Positions 35,286 through 45,306 of a stretch of DNA of 64,000 nucleotides are shown here, one piece after another; the first letter of the stretch is position 1; every line of letters begins with the position of its first letter. Under the pieces are notes generated by a model, which searched no databases, was not told where the DNA came from, and worked only from the letters and a program-made list of their open reading frames with translations. This DNA is from Shewanella abyssi (lineage in GTDB: Bacteria > Pseudomonadota > Gammaproteobacteria > Enterobacterales > Shewanellaceae), in contig NZ_JAKIKR010000016.1 in assembly GCF_023284025.1 (NCBI RefSeq), forward strand, positions 25,823 to 89,822, read 5' to 3'. The translations under genes and the position numbers were made by a program.

Positions 35286-35965
35286 TGGATTGGCAAGCAC
35301 TTTGGCTATCAATTAAACTGAGCACGGTGACGGTCGTTATTTTAGTGCCCATGGCCATTTTAGCGGGCCGCTTCTTGGCTTATCGTCAATTTCGCGGTAA
35401 GTCTTGGGTCGAGGCGCTGGTCATGGTGCCTTTAGTACTGCCACCGACCGTGATTGGTTATTACTTATTAGTGGGTTTGGGCAGTGAGTCTTGGCTAGGA
35501 CAGATGCTAGAGCAGTTGCTGGGACATCAACTAGTGTTTCATTTCTCAGGGCTGGTGGTCGCGTCTATCTTGGTCAACATTCCATTTGCTATCCAGCCCA
35601 TTCAGCGCGCTTTTGAAGCAGTACCTGAAGATGTGCGTGATGCCGCTGCTTGTTGCGGCATGAGCCGCACTAAAGCACTATTCAAAATTGAGTTACCTAT
35701 GGTGTGGCCGGGTGTGTTAACGGCAATGGTGCTGGTCTTTTCCCATGTGCTGGGCGAGTTTGGCGTCGTGTTAATGATGGGCGGCAATATCGCCGGTGAA
35801 ACCAAAACCATTGCTATCTCTATTTATGACAGCGTACAGGCATTCGACTTTGCGAGTGCCGGTAATATGTCATTAGTGCTGCTGTTATTTGCGATTACGG
35901 TATTAGCGTTGACGACCAGTTTGTCACGACGAGTGGGAGGTCAACATGTCTCAAGTCGTCGCTGA
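35285..35965 (+). CDS. modB: Molybdate ABC transporter permease ModB
   Basis: 226 aa, five or so TM helices. LPPTVIGYYLLVGLG and the EAA loop EDVRDAAACCGMSRTKALFKIELPMVWPGV, then HVLGEFGVVLMMGGNIAGETKT, typical of ModB. Overlaps modC by 20 bp. Confidence 0.94.
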   Translation: MDWQALWLSIKLSTVTVVILVPMAILAGRFLAYRQFRGKSWVEALVMVPLVLPPTVIGYYLLVGLGSESWLGQMLEQLLGHQLVFHFSGLVVASILVNIPFAIQPIQRAFEAVPEDVRDAAACCGMSRTKALFKIELPMVWPGVLTAMVLVFSHVLGEFGVVLMMGGNIAGETKTIAISIYDSVQAFDFASAGNMSLVLLLFAITVLALTTSLSRRVGGQHVSSRR

Positions 35966-37076
35966 TCTATATTGTCGAATTAAACAAACTGACCATATTC
36001 ATATTGATGCGGAATTTACCTGCAAGGCAGGTGAAGTGCTGGCGGTAGTCGGGCCGTCGGGTGGTGGCAAGTCTACACTGCTGCGGATGATAGCCGGACT
36101 CAATAGGCCACAATCGGGTGAAATTAGCTATGGCGATACCCGTTGGTATAGCAGTGAACAATCAATTCAATTAAGCCCGCAGCAACGGCATTTAGGTTAT
36201 GTGCCACAGCACTTTGGCCTATTTCCTAATCTTACCGCGTTGGAAAATGTGATAGCGGCATTAGACCATATCCCAAAGTCAGAGCGTGTAGCGCGGGCTA
36301 AAGACTGGCTAGAGCGGGTTAATCTGCATGGATTACCTGACCGCTTACCTGCGCACCTTTCTGGTGGTCAACGGCAACGTGTTGCATTGGCACGAGCGTT
36401 AGCGCGTGAGCCGTCAGTATTGCTGCTTGATGAACCATTTTCAGCAGTAGACCGGGAAACCCGTGAGCGCTTATATCTAGAGCTAGCGCGTTTGAAAGAA
36501 CAGTTAGCCATCCCGGTGATTATGGTGACGCACGATCTCAATGAAGCATTGTTATTGGCTGATAGCATGATTTTGATCAGCCAAGGACAAATGTTGCAGC
36601 AAGGCCGGCCTCGAGAGGTGTTGACTCGACCACGGAATGAAGCTGTCGCCAAACAGATGGGACTACGTAATATCTTCGATGCCTATGTGATTGCGCAAGA
36701 AGATGATCGCCAGATCACTTGGCTTAAGTTTGGTGAGCATCTTATCGCCAGTACTTATTTTGACAGCCTAGAGATAGGTACAAAAGTCCGCTGGGTGATC
36801 CCCAATCAAGGTGTTAGATTTAACTCGATTAAACAAGGCCGTTTGTGCCGCAGCTTTAATAAGCTCGATATCACTATCGATTCGATGTTAGTGATGGGCG
36901 AGACGGTTCGAGTGCTAGCGAGCGTCGTGGGAGTGAAGCATAAAATTAATGCTGAAGTGCCATTGCATTTAGCCCAAAAGCTAGGACTGGTTGAGGGGCT
37001 GGAAACCACGGTGGCACTTAAATCTGAGTTAATCCACATCTTGGAGGAACATGCGGAACCAGCGACTCAAGCATAA
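35946..37076 (+). CDS. modC: Molybdate ABC transporter ATP-binding protein ModC
   Basis: 376 aa. Walker A GPSGGGKST, signature LSGGQRQRVALARAL, Walker B LLLLDEPFSAVD, H-loop VMVTHDL, and a C-terminal TOBE-like region (about 240-365) that may bind molybdate and provide trans-inhibition. Longer than a bare ATPase, similar to E. coli ModC. Last gene of modABC; no ModE regulator is seen nearby. Confidence 0.94.
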   Translation: MSQVVADLYCRIKQTDHIHIDAEFTCKAGEVLAVVGPSGGGKSTLLRMIAGLNRPQSGEISYGDTRWYSSEQSIQLSPQQRHLGYVPQHFGLFPNLTALENVIAALDHIPKSERVARAKDWLERVNLHGLPDRLPAHLSGGQRQRVALARALAREPSVLLLDEPFSAVDRETRERLYLELARLKEQLAIPVIMVTHDLNEALLLADSMILISQGQMLQQGRPREVLTRPRNEAVAKQMGLRNIFDAYVIAQEDDRQITWLKFGEHLIASTYFDSLEIGTKVRWVIPNQGVRFNSIKQGRLCRSFNKLDITIDSMLVMGETVRVLASVVGVKHKINAEVPLHLAQKLGLVEGLETTVALKSELIHILEEHAEPATQA

Positions 37077-37169
37077 GTTCCAAGGTATGATCAAAGTTTA
37101 ATCTTTCCGTCACCTTAGGGTTATGTGGCTTGGCATAATATGAACTTCTAATCTAAATGAGGAGTTTAC

Positions 37170-37292
37170 CTGTTTCGTGATGAAAGTGATGAAGTAACAA
37201 GTGATAATAAAGTCACACTCATTGGGCAGGTCGACGATGAATGGCAAGGTGTTGAGATAGAGATTGATAGTATTCGCTTAGTTGCTGAATAA
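37170..37292 (+). CDS. Candidate 40-aa small protein with CTG start codon
   Basis: An open frame from CTG at 37170 to TAA at 37292 lies between modC and the 37336 gene. GAGGAG at 37159-37164 is 5 nt before the CTG, an ideal ribosome site, while no ATG, GTG or TTG in the frame could serve. The product would be acidic: FRDESDEVTSDNKVTLIG, then QVDDEWQGVEIEIDSIRLVA, with a beta-strand alternation. Another reading is that the ATG at 37157 (read out of frame) marks a frameshifted ancestor. I do not recognise the protein. Confidence 0.5.
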   Translation: MFRDESDEVTSDNKVTLIGQVDDEWQGVEIEIDSIRLVAE

Positions 37293-37335
37293 TGTAGCGA
37301 TAGCATTGAGTTAGCTTTTTATATTCGGAGGAGTC

Positions 37336-37857
37336 ATGGCTCGCTGGTTAGTAGGTTTGTTATTAGTATCAGGTAGTGCATTTGCAAGCCAAGGTTTGTA
37401 TCCGCTGATGTCGACGGGAGATTACCCGTCGCCGATTGAGATGATGCAAAAGCTAGAGCAACAGCACCCAGGCGTGATCTCTGAATTTGAGGCGAATTTA
37501 GATGCTGGTGAGCTCATTTATGAGTTTAAAATGATCGATCCGCAAGCAAAAACAATCATTGAATATGAATACCGTGCGATTGATGGTGCGCTGAAACAGC
37601 GTGAGATCGAGCGCTTGAAAAATGACGATAAAGACGAGCTAGCAGGCATTATGATGCTGCAGCAAAGTGGATTAACCTTTTCTGAAATGTTAACTATTGT
37701 TTGTAAAGACAGCGCGGGGCACTTAGTCAAGGCAGAGGTCGATAATGACCTCGGAATAAGCTATATCGAGTTAGAACTTTTAGATGTTGATGGCAAGAAA
37801 AAGTTAGCCTTCAACATGGAAAATAAGCAATTACTACCACTGCTCAAATGGGATTAA
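37336..37857 (+). CDS. Secreted protein of a two-component operon (PepSY-like)
   Basis: 173 aa with a signal peptide (LVGLLLVSGSAFA). The mature part has PSPIEMMQKLEQQHPGVISEFEANLDAGELIYEFKMID, which resembles a PepSY-type helix-strand pattern, then acidic regions. RBS GGAGG. The response regulator starts 3 bp after its stop, so it is likely translated with the two-component system and may modulate the sensor kinase from the periplasm. Precise function unknown. Confidence 0.7.
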   Translation: MARWLVGLLLVSGSAFASQGLYPLMSTGDYPSPIEMMQKLEQQHPGVISEFEANLDAGELIYEFKMIDPQAKTIIEYEYRAIDGALKQREIERLKNDDKDELAGIMMLQQSGLTFSEMLTIVCKDSAGHLVKAEVDNDLGISYIELELLDVDGKKKLAFNMENKQLLPLLKWD

Positions 37858-37860
37858 AGC

Positions 37861-38538
37861 ATGAAAATACTCATGGTTGAAGATGATGCGACTACCATCG
37901 AATACGTTGTAAAAGGATTTATTGAGCAGGGGCACAATATTGAAACGGCCACCGACGGTCACCAAGGATTACTGCTAGCGACTAGCATGAAGTATGACCT
38001 GATTATTTTGGACCGCATGCTGCCCCAGCTCGATGGGCTTAAATTATTAGCGGCATTACGTGCCACCGGCAGCCAAACGCCGGTACTTATATTATCTGCA
38101 TTAAGCCATGTTGATGAACGCGTTAAAGGCTTACGCGCGGGTGGTGACGATTATATGACTAAGCCGTTTGCGTTTTCTGAGCTATTGGTTCGCGCAGAAA
38201 AGCTGATGCAACGTGGAGAGTCACAGCCGTTGGTGACCGACTTAAAAGTTGGCCCATTAGCCATTGAACTGTTGACCCGAAAAGTCACCTTGGATGGGCA
38301 AGAGATCTTGCTGCAGCCTAAAGAGTTCCAGTTGCTGAAGTATCTTATGGAGCATGAGAATCAAGTGATCAGTCGCACACTGTTATTTGAAGCAGTATGG
38401 GATTATCACTTCGACCCACGCACCAATGTTATTGACGTGCATATTGCCAAGCTGAGACGTAAATTTGAAGAGTTAGGCCATGGTGAGTTGATTGAGACCG
38501 TCCGAGGGGCTGGTTATCGCCTACGCCAAGGGCATTAA
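37861..38538 (+). CDS. OmpR/PhoB-family response regulator
   Basis: 225 aa. Receiver with acidic pair EDD (7-9), phosphorylation Asp51 (LIILDRMLPQLDG), and Lys of MTKPF; C-terminal winged helix (LQPKEFQLLKYLMEHENQVISRTLLFEAVWDY..DPRTNVIDVHIAKLRRK), giving a QseB/PmrA-like layout. Coupled to the downstream kinase, which it overlaps. Confidence 0.92.
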   Translation: MKILMVEDDATTIEYVVKGFIEQGHNIETATDGHQGLLLATSMKYDLIILDRMLPQLDGLKLLAALRATGSQTPVLILSALSHVDERVKGLRAGGDDYMTKPFAFSELLVRAEKLMQRGESQPLVTDLKVGPLAIELLTRKVTLDGQEILLQPKEFQLLKYLMEHENQVISRTLLFEAVWDYHFDPRTNVIDVHIAKLRRKFEELGHGELIETVRGAGYRLRQGH

Positions 38539-39844
38539 GCCCTACCAGAGTAGTGCCTGGCGCATTACCATTATTTTCTCGGCATTGGTGACGGTGATTA
38601 TTGGCACCTTATTACTTGGTATGTACCGCCAGTTGATTAATGAGCAAGAGTATCAACTCGACCAACACCTTAATGCCGAGAAAACCCGTTACCAACAGAT
38701 GGCACTCACCCTTGATAGGCGCAGTTTTGCCACCCAAGTCCGCAGCGCCGATCCCAAAGCCGCCCTTATTGTATGGCGTAACTCTATCGATCTTATCGGT
38801 TCATTGAGCATGATCCCCAAAGATATGCCAATGTTGCCCGATAAGCGTGAATTTCCGGTCTTTACCGGTGGACCCGATAAGTTGCACATTATTACCGGCG
38901 GCATGGTAATGACGCGTTATGGCCCGGTATTGATTGCCACTCGAGTGGATCAATTAGGCACGCTCATCGACAAATTTACCAACGCGGCGATTACCGCTTT
39001 GATGTTAACGGTAGTATTAACGCTAGCGCTGGGTTACCTGTTTTCTAAGGCTATTTTACGCCGCCTTGTGCAATATAATCGGCTGAGTGAGCAGATTGAA
39101 TTGGGGCAATATTCGACTCGATTACCCGTCAGTTGGCGGCAAGATGAGTTCGATATGCTGGCACAACAATTTAATCGGGTGTTAGACACCTTAGAGAAGA
39201 ATCTTGCCGCGGTTCGTGGCGCGACTGACAACATTGCCCATGATCTGCGTACGCCATTGTCTCATTTACGTATCGGTTTAGAGCAGTTGCCGGAAAAACC
39301 TGCAGAGGAGTTGGCCGAAAGTTGCGCCATTCTCACTGAAGAACTCGATCACTGTTTGGCCACGTTCGACGCCATGCTGTCGCTAACGCGTATTGAAGAG
39401 GGTCAGCAAACATTAGAGTTACAGTCGCTAAGCTTACAAACCATCAGCCGAGATCTATTCGAGATGGCAGAGGCTATGGCTGAATATAATGGCCAGTCGC
39501 TTAGATTAATGACCGGTGAAGAGTTTAACGTTAGCGGTGATAAGTATCTGCTTTTCCAAGCACTGTTTAATTTGGTCGACAACGCGATTAAGTACTCAGG
39601 TGAAGGTGCAAATATCATTATCTCGCAAAACCGCAATGTCATTTCTATACAAGATAATGGCCCAGGGATCCCCGCGGGCTCGCGGGATAAAGTGTTTGAG
39701 CGTTTAGTTCGTTTAGATCCAAGTAGACACCACAAAGGCACCGGTTTAGGTTTATCGATGGTTAAGGCGATTCTGTCGCGCCATAATGCTAAAATCGCCT
39801 TAATGGATAACCAACCCGGGCTTAAAGTACAGATTACTTTTTGA
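38492..39844 (+). CDS. Sensor histidine kinase
   Basis: About 430-450 aa. TM1 (ITIIFSALVTVIIGTLLLG), a short periplasmic sensor, TM2 (AALMLTVVLTLALGYLF region), HAMP, HisKA with NIAHDLRTPLSHLRIGLEQL, and HATPase_c (N box LVDNAIKYS; G boxes DNGPGIP and GTGLGLSMV). Start not settled: the frame opens with TTG 38492, 47 bp inside the response regulator, and no ATG precedes TM1. The region ATTAA at the regulator stop raises the possibility of a rare ATT start. Confidence 0.9.
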   Translation: MRPSEGLVIAYAKGIKPYQSSAWRITIIFSALVTVIIGTLLLGMYRQLINEQEYQLDQHLNAEKTRYQQMALTLDRRSFATQVRSADPKAALIVWRNSIDLIGSLSMIPKDMPMLPDKREFPVFTGGPDKLHIITGGMVMTRYGPVLIATRVDQLGTLIDKFTNAAITALMLTVVLTLALGYLFSKAILRRLVQYNRLSEQIELGQYSTRLPVSWRQDEFDMLAQQFNRVLDTLEKNLAAVRGATDNIAHDLRTPLSHLRIGLEQLPEKPAEELAESCAILTEELDHCLATFDAMLSLTRIEEGQQTLELQSLSLQTISRDLFEMAEAMAEYNGQSLRLMTGEEFNVSGDKYLLFQALFNLVDNAIKYSGEGANIIISQNRNVISIQDNGPGIPAGSRDKVFERLVRLDPSRHHKGTGLGLSMVKAILSRHNAKIALMDNQPGLKVQITF

Positions 39845-39899
39845 ACCCCGTACATCTTGGTTGTTAAACCGATTATGTTTGTTTGTGGAATACTCTCCT

Positions 39900-40574
39900 A
39901 TGTATCAAGTTATTGCTGACGAAGCCGATTTTATCATTATCAATAAATCGGCCAACGTCCATTTCCACAGTCAAGATGGGTCTGCAGGCGTAGTTGCTCA
40001 GGCGGAGTTAGATCTGGGCATAAAGCTTTACTCTGTCCATCGTTTAGACACATTAACCTCAGGTTTGCTCATTCTAGCCAAGTCATCGGCCGCAGCAGCA
40101 GAATTTACCCGTCAATTTGGTGAGCACAAAATTCAGAAATACTACTTGGCACTGGCCCAAGGTAAACCCAAAAAGAAGCAAGGCTGGGTGATTGGGGATA
40201 TGGCAAAATCACGCCGCAGTATGCACAAGTTACTGCGCACCACAGTTAATCCCGCCGTTACTCAATTCTTTTCGCATTCGATAGCAGATGGTTTACGCCT
40301 CTACTTACTCAAACCCTTAAGCGGCAAAACTCACCAGCTTAGAGTGGCATTAGCCAGTATTGGCGTCCCCATTTTAGGGGATGCTCTCTATGGTGGCACT
40401 GCGTCAGATAGAGGCTATTTGCATGCTTATTGCCTGAATTTCAACTACAAAAATCAAGCCTATCAGTTTAGTGTGTCTCCTCAATCAGGGGCGGCCTTTG
40501 ATCATGATGAGATTGCGAAACAGCTAGAAATTTGGCAGCAGCCTGATAGTTTGAATTGGCCTAAAGCGAAGTAA
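39900..40574 (+). CDS. RluA-family pseudouridine synthase
   Basis: 224 aa. Catalytic motif HRLDTLTSGLLILAKS (Asp is the catalytic residue) near residue 46, then QKYYLALAQGKPKKKQGWV, LKPLSGKTHQLRVALASIGVPILGDALYGG. No S4 domain. Probably modifies tRNA or rRNA; the site is unknown. The ATG at 39900 is used because the upstream part (from 39861) is unlike the family. The gene is alone, shortly after the kinase. Confidence 0.88.
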   Translation: MYQVIADEADFIIINKSANVHFHSQDGSAGVVAQAELDLGIKLYSVHRLDTLTSGLLILAKSSAAAAEFTRQFGEHKIQKYYLALAQGKPKKKQGWVIGDMAKSRRSMHKLLRTTVNPAVTQFFSHSIADGLRLYLLKPLSGKTHQLRVALASIGVPILGDALYGGTASDRGYLHAYCLNFNYKNQAYQFSVSPQSGAAFDHDEIAKQLEIWQQPDSLNWPKAK

Positions 40575-40725
40575 CGTTATGGTGTTTTAGCGGTGAATAT
40601 CGAATCATGGGGGCGCTTAAGGAATATCTAAGCTTTAGCATTCACAATTTAGCCGATAACGAGTACGATAGTGGCCGTAAAATACAGACATAACAGACGA
40701 ATAATTAACACTAAATCATGAGTAG

Positions 40726-41214
<489 letters not shown>

Positions 41215-41224
41215 GCCACAAACC

Positions 41225-42718
41225 ATGAGAAAGCTTGTTGTATCAATCAGTATTAAGCTGCTGACATTGTGCGCTGTTTGTTATTCGACAATCATTAGCG
41301 CCGCGCCTTGGGTAGATACCTCTGACATCTATTTACGGGCAGATATTCAGGCATTGGCCGATGCAGGGGTGATCACCGTTCCGGTCAACACGTATCCGTT
41401 GATGTGGTCAGGTATCGGTGCAGATCTGGCTAACGCTGAGCCATCAACCTTTTCTCCAGGCTTAGTCGATGCGTACGCGCGGGTTAACTTCAGTTATCGT
41501 AACGCTGTCGGTAATCGTGGCAATACCCGTATTAAATTAGCAGCCGCTAGCGATGCGGCGCGGTTGCAACACTTTGGCTCAGATTATAGAGAGCAAGGTG
41601 AGGCGACGGCGTCATACGAATACCTTGGCGATAGGTTTGCCTATAAGATCTCCACCTCAGCCAACTACGACCCAGCTGATGATAAATCACTACGCCTTGA
41701 TGACTCCTACCTTGCGATGGTCATGGGTAACTGGATGGTGACTCTTGGCGCCGTTGAGCAATGGTGGGGACCTGGATTTGACTCTGCATTGCATAAATCT
41801 AATAACGCCAGACCGATGCCGTCGTTAATGTTAGCGCGTAATAATGCCCAAGCGTTTGCAACGCCGTGGTTGTCTTGGATTGGACCATGGAACTTTACTG
41901 CGGGCGTGAGCCGGATGGAGGAGGAGCGTGCGGTGCCTAATCCGCTGCTGTGGAATTTACGCGGCTCTATACGTCCATTGCGTCAATTAGAGATTGGTGT
42001 CTCTTGGACAACACAGTTCTGTGGTGAGGGGCAAGAGTGTTCTTTTGAAAGTGCTTTTAAATCAATCACTGGCCAAAAAGATTGCCGCAATGAAGGGGCT
42101 GATGGTTGTACCAATTATGGTAACCAAATAGCGGGTTATGATATCCGCTTTAGCGATACTTGGTATAACGTACCGTTCGGCCTCTATTATGAAAGAACTT
42201 GCGAAGATTCTAAGGGTTCAATGCCTTGGGATATCGTCGACTGTGGTTCGATGTTTGGCGCCGACACCCGTTTTAATTTTGATGGTCAGCAGTATAAGTT
42301 GTTCTTTGAATACACCGACACCATGGTTTTTTGTGGTGAAGATGAAAACGCCTTTAACTGTTTTTACGAGCACTCAACCTACAAGAGTGGTTCACGTTAT
42401 TATGGCCGCGCTTTAGGTAGTACTTATGACAGCGATGCCAACGTGTATGTCTTGGGTTTAATAGGCCAGTACGCCAACAGTAAAGGTTTTACCTCGCTGC
42501 TGCGCTATGCGCAACTGAACAAAGATGGCGCTAATGCGAATGCAGATTGGGCTCCTCAGCCACCGAAAGAAGACCTGCTGATGCTAGAGCTAAGTTATCG
42601 TATGCCTTTCTGGCAGGGGATGATGAGCGTGGGTGGCACGATATCGCAGTCCGAATTTGAAGAGCAAGACAATGAAACCGATGCAACAGTCTTCGGTACC
42701 TATGAATATCGTTTTTGA
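41225..42718 (+). CDS. Wzi-family outer-membrane beta-barrel (capsule assembly-like)
   Basis: 497 aa with a signal peptide (LLTLCAVCYSTIISAAP). WVDTSDIYLRADIQALADAGVI and PLMWSGIG match the periplasmic N-terminal helical domain of Wzi/Caps_assemb_Wzi; the rest is beta-rich, with WWGPGFDSALHKSNNARPMPSLMLARNNA (the Wzi barrel core) and a terminal YEYRF aromatic outer-membrane signature. Eight or more Cys occur in extracellular-loop-like segments (CGEGQEC; CEDSKG..CGSMFG). No capsule genes surround it, so the glycan partner is unknown. ATG 41225 chosen because upstream residues overlap coaD. Confidence 0.88.
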   Translation: MRKLVVSISIKLLTLCAVCYSTIISAAPWVDTSDIYLRADIQALADAGVITVPVNTYPLMWSGIGADLANAEPSTFSPGLVDAYARVNFSYRNAVGNRGNTRIKLAAASDAARLQHFGSDYREQGEATASYEYLGDRFAYKISTSANYDPADDKSLRLDDSYLAMVMGNWMVTLGAVEQWWGPGFDSALHKSNNARPMPSLMLARNNAQAFATPWLSWIGPWNFTAGVSRMEEERAVPNPLLWNLRGSIRPLRQLEIGVSWTTQFCGEGQECSFESAFKSITGQKDCRNEGADGCTNYGNQIAGYDIRFSDTWYNVPFGLYYERTCEDSKGSMPWDIVDCGSMFGADTRFNFDGQQYKLFFEYTDTMVFCGEDENAFNCFYEHSTYKSGSRYYGRALGSTYDSDANVYVLGLIGQYANSKGFTSLLRYAQLNKDGANANADWAPQPPKEDLLMLELSYRMPFWQGMMSVGGTISQSEFEEQDNETDATVFGTYEYRF

Positions 42719-42749
42719 TCTTCTATCTGCTGTGGCTTTGCGATAAACC

Positions 42750-43424
42750 ATGAATATTAAATTAGCAGTTAAGCTGCTTGGGCTGTTATTCATCGCCATT
42801 TTAGTCGCTGTGGCATTCCAACAAGGTTTCTTTCAGCGCCTAAGTGATAGCCAATGGGTTAGCGATTATGTCGCACAAAATGGCTCACGGGCGATTGCTG
42901 AACTGGTATTGATGGGCGCGCTATTCTCTTGTATCGGCGGGCCTAGACAGGTACTGGCATTTGCTTTTGGTTATGCGCTAGGCGGTGTCAACGGTGCTAT
43001 CTTTGCCACCATTTCAGCCTTATTGGGCTGTATCATTCTATTCTATTTTTCTCGCTTTGTTTTTCGCGAGCAGATTAAGCGTCGCTTCGAGCACAAGTTA
43101 GCCAAGCTTGAAGCCTTGATCATCCACAAAACCTGGCTTAAGGCATTGATGTTCCGCTTGTTGCCGCTGGGTAGTAACTACATTACCAACCTTTTAGCGG
43201 GCACGACTTGCGTCAGTCCGTGGCAGTTTTTTGTGGGCAGTGGCATTGGTTTTCTGCCGCAGATGTTCATTTTCAGCTTTGCCGGTGCCGGGGTTAGCCT
43301 TAGCGATGCACATCACCTGCAGTTGAGTGGTGGATTATTTGCGCTGGCGTTGTTAATCGGCATATACCTTTACCGCACACGACTAGGCAAAGAGCTTAAT
43401 CAGGCGGTAAAAGCGGACACTTGA
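42750..43424 (+). CDS. TVP38/TMEM64-family membrane protein
   Basis: 224 aa, five to six TM helices. Central GGPRQVLAFAFGYALGGVNGAIFATISALLG and FRLLPLGSNYITNLLAGTT match the SNARE-associated/DedA-like (VTT) domain with its re-entrant helices. Members are proposed lipid scramblases or transporters. ATG at 42750, RBS GCGATAA weak. Confidence 0.86.
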   Translation: MNIKLAVKLLGLLFIAILVAVAFQQGFFQRLSDSQWVSDYVAQNGSRAIAELVLMGALFSCIGGPRQVLAFAFGYALGGVNGAIFATISALLGCIILFYFSRFVFREQIKRRFEHKLAKLEALIIHKTWLKALMFRLLPLGSNYITNLLAGTTCVSPWQFFVGSGIGFLPQMFIFSFAGAGVSLSDAHHLQLSGGLFALALLIGIYLYRTRLGKELNQAVKADT

Positions 43425-43433
43425 TAGCTTGAA

Positions 43434-44249
43434 TTAGCGCTGTTGGCAAATACTACAAAACACCGTAGCACGTTGACCCACACGTACTTCACTCAGCAGT
43501 TGGCCACAATGAGTGCAAGTTTCCCCCCCTCGACCATAGACATGTAGCTTTTGAGCAAAATAGCCCGGCTTGCCATCGGCATTGGTAAAGTCCTTTAACG
43601 TGGTACCTCCCTGTTCAATCGCTCGCGCTAGGATCTGTTTCACTTCAGCAACGAGAATGGTGATACGTTCGGCATCCACTTTACCCGCTTCAGTTTGCGG
43701 GTGCACTCCCGCCGCAAATAGCGCCTCATTGGCATAAATATTACCCACACCCACCACGATATGGTTGTCCATCAAGCACAACTTAATGGCTTTCTTCTTA
43801 TGCTTTAACGCGTCGACTAAATACTGTGGGTGAAAGCCGGCTTCTAGTGGCTCAGGCCCTAGTTTCGATAGCAGTGGATGAGCTTGTTCTGGCAGTTCGC
43901 TCCATAACCAGGCACCGAAACGCCTTGGGTCGTTATAGCGCAGTATCTTACCGCTGGCGAGTACCAAGTCGATGTGATCATGTTTTTCGACCGGACTGTT
44001 GACGGGCAATATTCGTAAACTGCCCGACATGCCCAAGTGGACTATGGTGGTGCCAGCGGCGGTATCAATCAGTAGGTATTTTGCACGGCGGCGCACCGCG
44101 GTAATCGTCTGACCAATTATCTGTTTAGCGATCTCAGGGACTGGCCATCGCAGTGACGCGTTACGTACGATTAGATCGGTCACAATGTTATCAACCAAGT
44201 AAGGGGAGATCCCTTGTTTAGTGACTTCTACTTCTGGCAGTTCTGGCAT
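43434..44249 (-). CDS. mutM: Formamidopyrimidine-DNA glycosylase MutM (Fpg)
   Basis: 271 aa. N-terminal [10 protein letters not shown] (Pro2 is the catalytic nucleophile after Met removal and Glu3 the acid), [40 protein letters not shown] and the C-terminal zinc finger [22 protein letters not shown]. Removes 8-oxoguanine. Convergent with the TVP38 gene, 9 bp apart. Confidence 0.96.
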   Translation of the reverse strand: MPELPEVEVTKQGISPYLVDNIVTDLIVRNASLRWPVPEIAKQIIGQTITAVRRRAKYLLIDTAAGTTIVHLGMSGSLRILPVNSPVEKHDHIDLVLASGKILRYNDPRRFGAWLWSELPEQAHPLLSKLGPEPLEAGFHPQYLVDALKHKKKAIKLCLMDNHIVVGVGNIYANEALFAAGVHPQTEAGKVDAERITILVAEVKQILARAIEQGGTTLKDFTNADGKPGYFAQKLHVYGRGGETCTHCGQLLSEVRVGQRATVFCSICQQR

Positions 44250-44303
44250 TTAGGATCTCTTCTTTAACGCTGTGGAGTTTCGATAGGTATGGATATCGAT
44301 GTA

Positions 44304-44771
44304 TTAATGAGCTCGGGCACGAATGATGGGGCTGAGTTGCTCTCGTAAACTGGCAGGAATCTGATACCAGTTACCCGCGGGAGACTTTAGTAAGCCTTGG
44401 CTGCTAAATAGTACCCAGACTTGTGCCGTGTCATTATCAGTAATTTGAATCACTAGCTCAATGGGCTCACCTGCTGTTTCAGGCTTATCGACGAGGGCCG
44501 AAATATGCACTAGTTCCCACGCATTGGCCCATTCGAGGCAATTGAGGATCTCTTCACTACATTGCCAACCAGATTGCCGTTTCTGCAGCCAATACTCGCC
44601 CAGCTGTAACTGCGACAGTGGCGCCGATTGGTCGAACAGCGCCTGAGTTTGCAGCGGTTTTATATGGCTATTGTCCTCAATCACAGTGAGCACTGAGATC
44701 ATAAAAATAGAAGCGAGAATGATAATGGTATTCCACTTTCTGCGGGATAATGCCATGGGGATAGAATTCAA
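44304..44771 (-). CDS. Membrane-anchored protein of unknown function next to mutM
   Basis: 155 aa, one N-terminal TM anchor (TIIILASIFMISVLTVI) and a periplasmic body with CSEEILNCLEWANAWELV (two Cys that could pair) and PIELVIQITDNDTAQVWVLF. Not recognised by family; position after mutM on the same strand suggests a Shewanella-specific conserved gene. ATG at 44756 (ALSRRKW) is an alternative start. Upstream, the repeat island begins. Confidence 0.6.
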   Translation of the reverse strand: MNSIPMALSRRKWNTIIILASIFMISVLTVIEDNSHIKPLQTQALFDQSAPLSQLQLGEYWLQKRQSGWQCSEEILNCLEWANAWELVHISALVDKPETAGEPIELVIQITDNDTAQVWVLFSSQGLLKSPAGNWYQIPASLREQLSPIIRARAH

Positions 44772-44879
44772 TTGGGTATCTGACTATTAAGTGTATCTGC
44801 AAGTGGGGATAACCACAAACTTGGCGCACGGTGGCTGACCGTTGGACACTTTTTTGATCAAACTTCGTTTGATGAAGAT

Positions 44880-45245
44880 CGTGGTACTTCGCCAATTCTT
44901 GTAATCAAGAGTCGAGCCAAGGGGCAAAGCGCTTGTACCCGCTGTTGATTTCATAAGAGTCAATCCCTCAGCGCCCCGGCGAAATTTAAACAGCGAAATT
45001 TCCAACGGGGGAGATTGGTGTCTGCAAATTTGGCTACTTAAATGCAAGTTCTGATGTTCACTGGTGTGGAGGTTTATCAAATTTAAAAGCTTTTATTGAT
45101 AAGCCTAATGCTGAGAGTTTGCGCTTTTATAACCCAGTGTAGATGCAGCTGAGGCCTTCGATTTCAAGGATGAAATATGGATGGCGTAAAGCGTGCCTCA
45201 GTTGCGTCTGCACATACGCCGACCGCAGGTCATTGGAACCATAGA
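44880..45245. repeat. Composite A-linker-B repeat, copy 1
   Basis: Module A (44880-45040) holds GCCAAGGGGCAAAGCGC and the hairpin-forming CCCCGGCGAAATTT..AAATTTCCAACGGGG. A linker with GATGTTCACTG and CTTTTATTGATAA leads to module B (45131-45245) with GTGTAGATGCAGCTGAGGCC and GTCTGCACATACGCCGACCG..CATTGGAACC. The same order is found at 50770-51200 and 51550-51905, so this is one repeat unit and not chance similarity. Overlapping ORFs are artefacts. Confidence 0.85.
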
Positions 45246-45306
45246 TGTTGAAAGTTCACTCAGTATTGATTGTTCCCTTAAAACTAAGGCCTTGCGGCCT
45301 ATTAAC

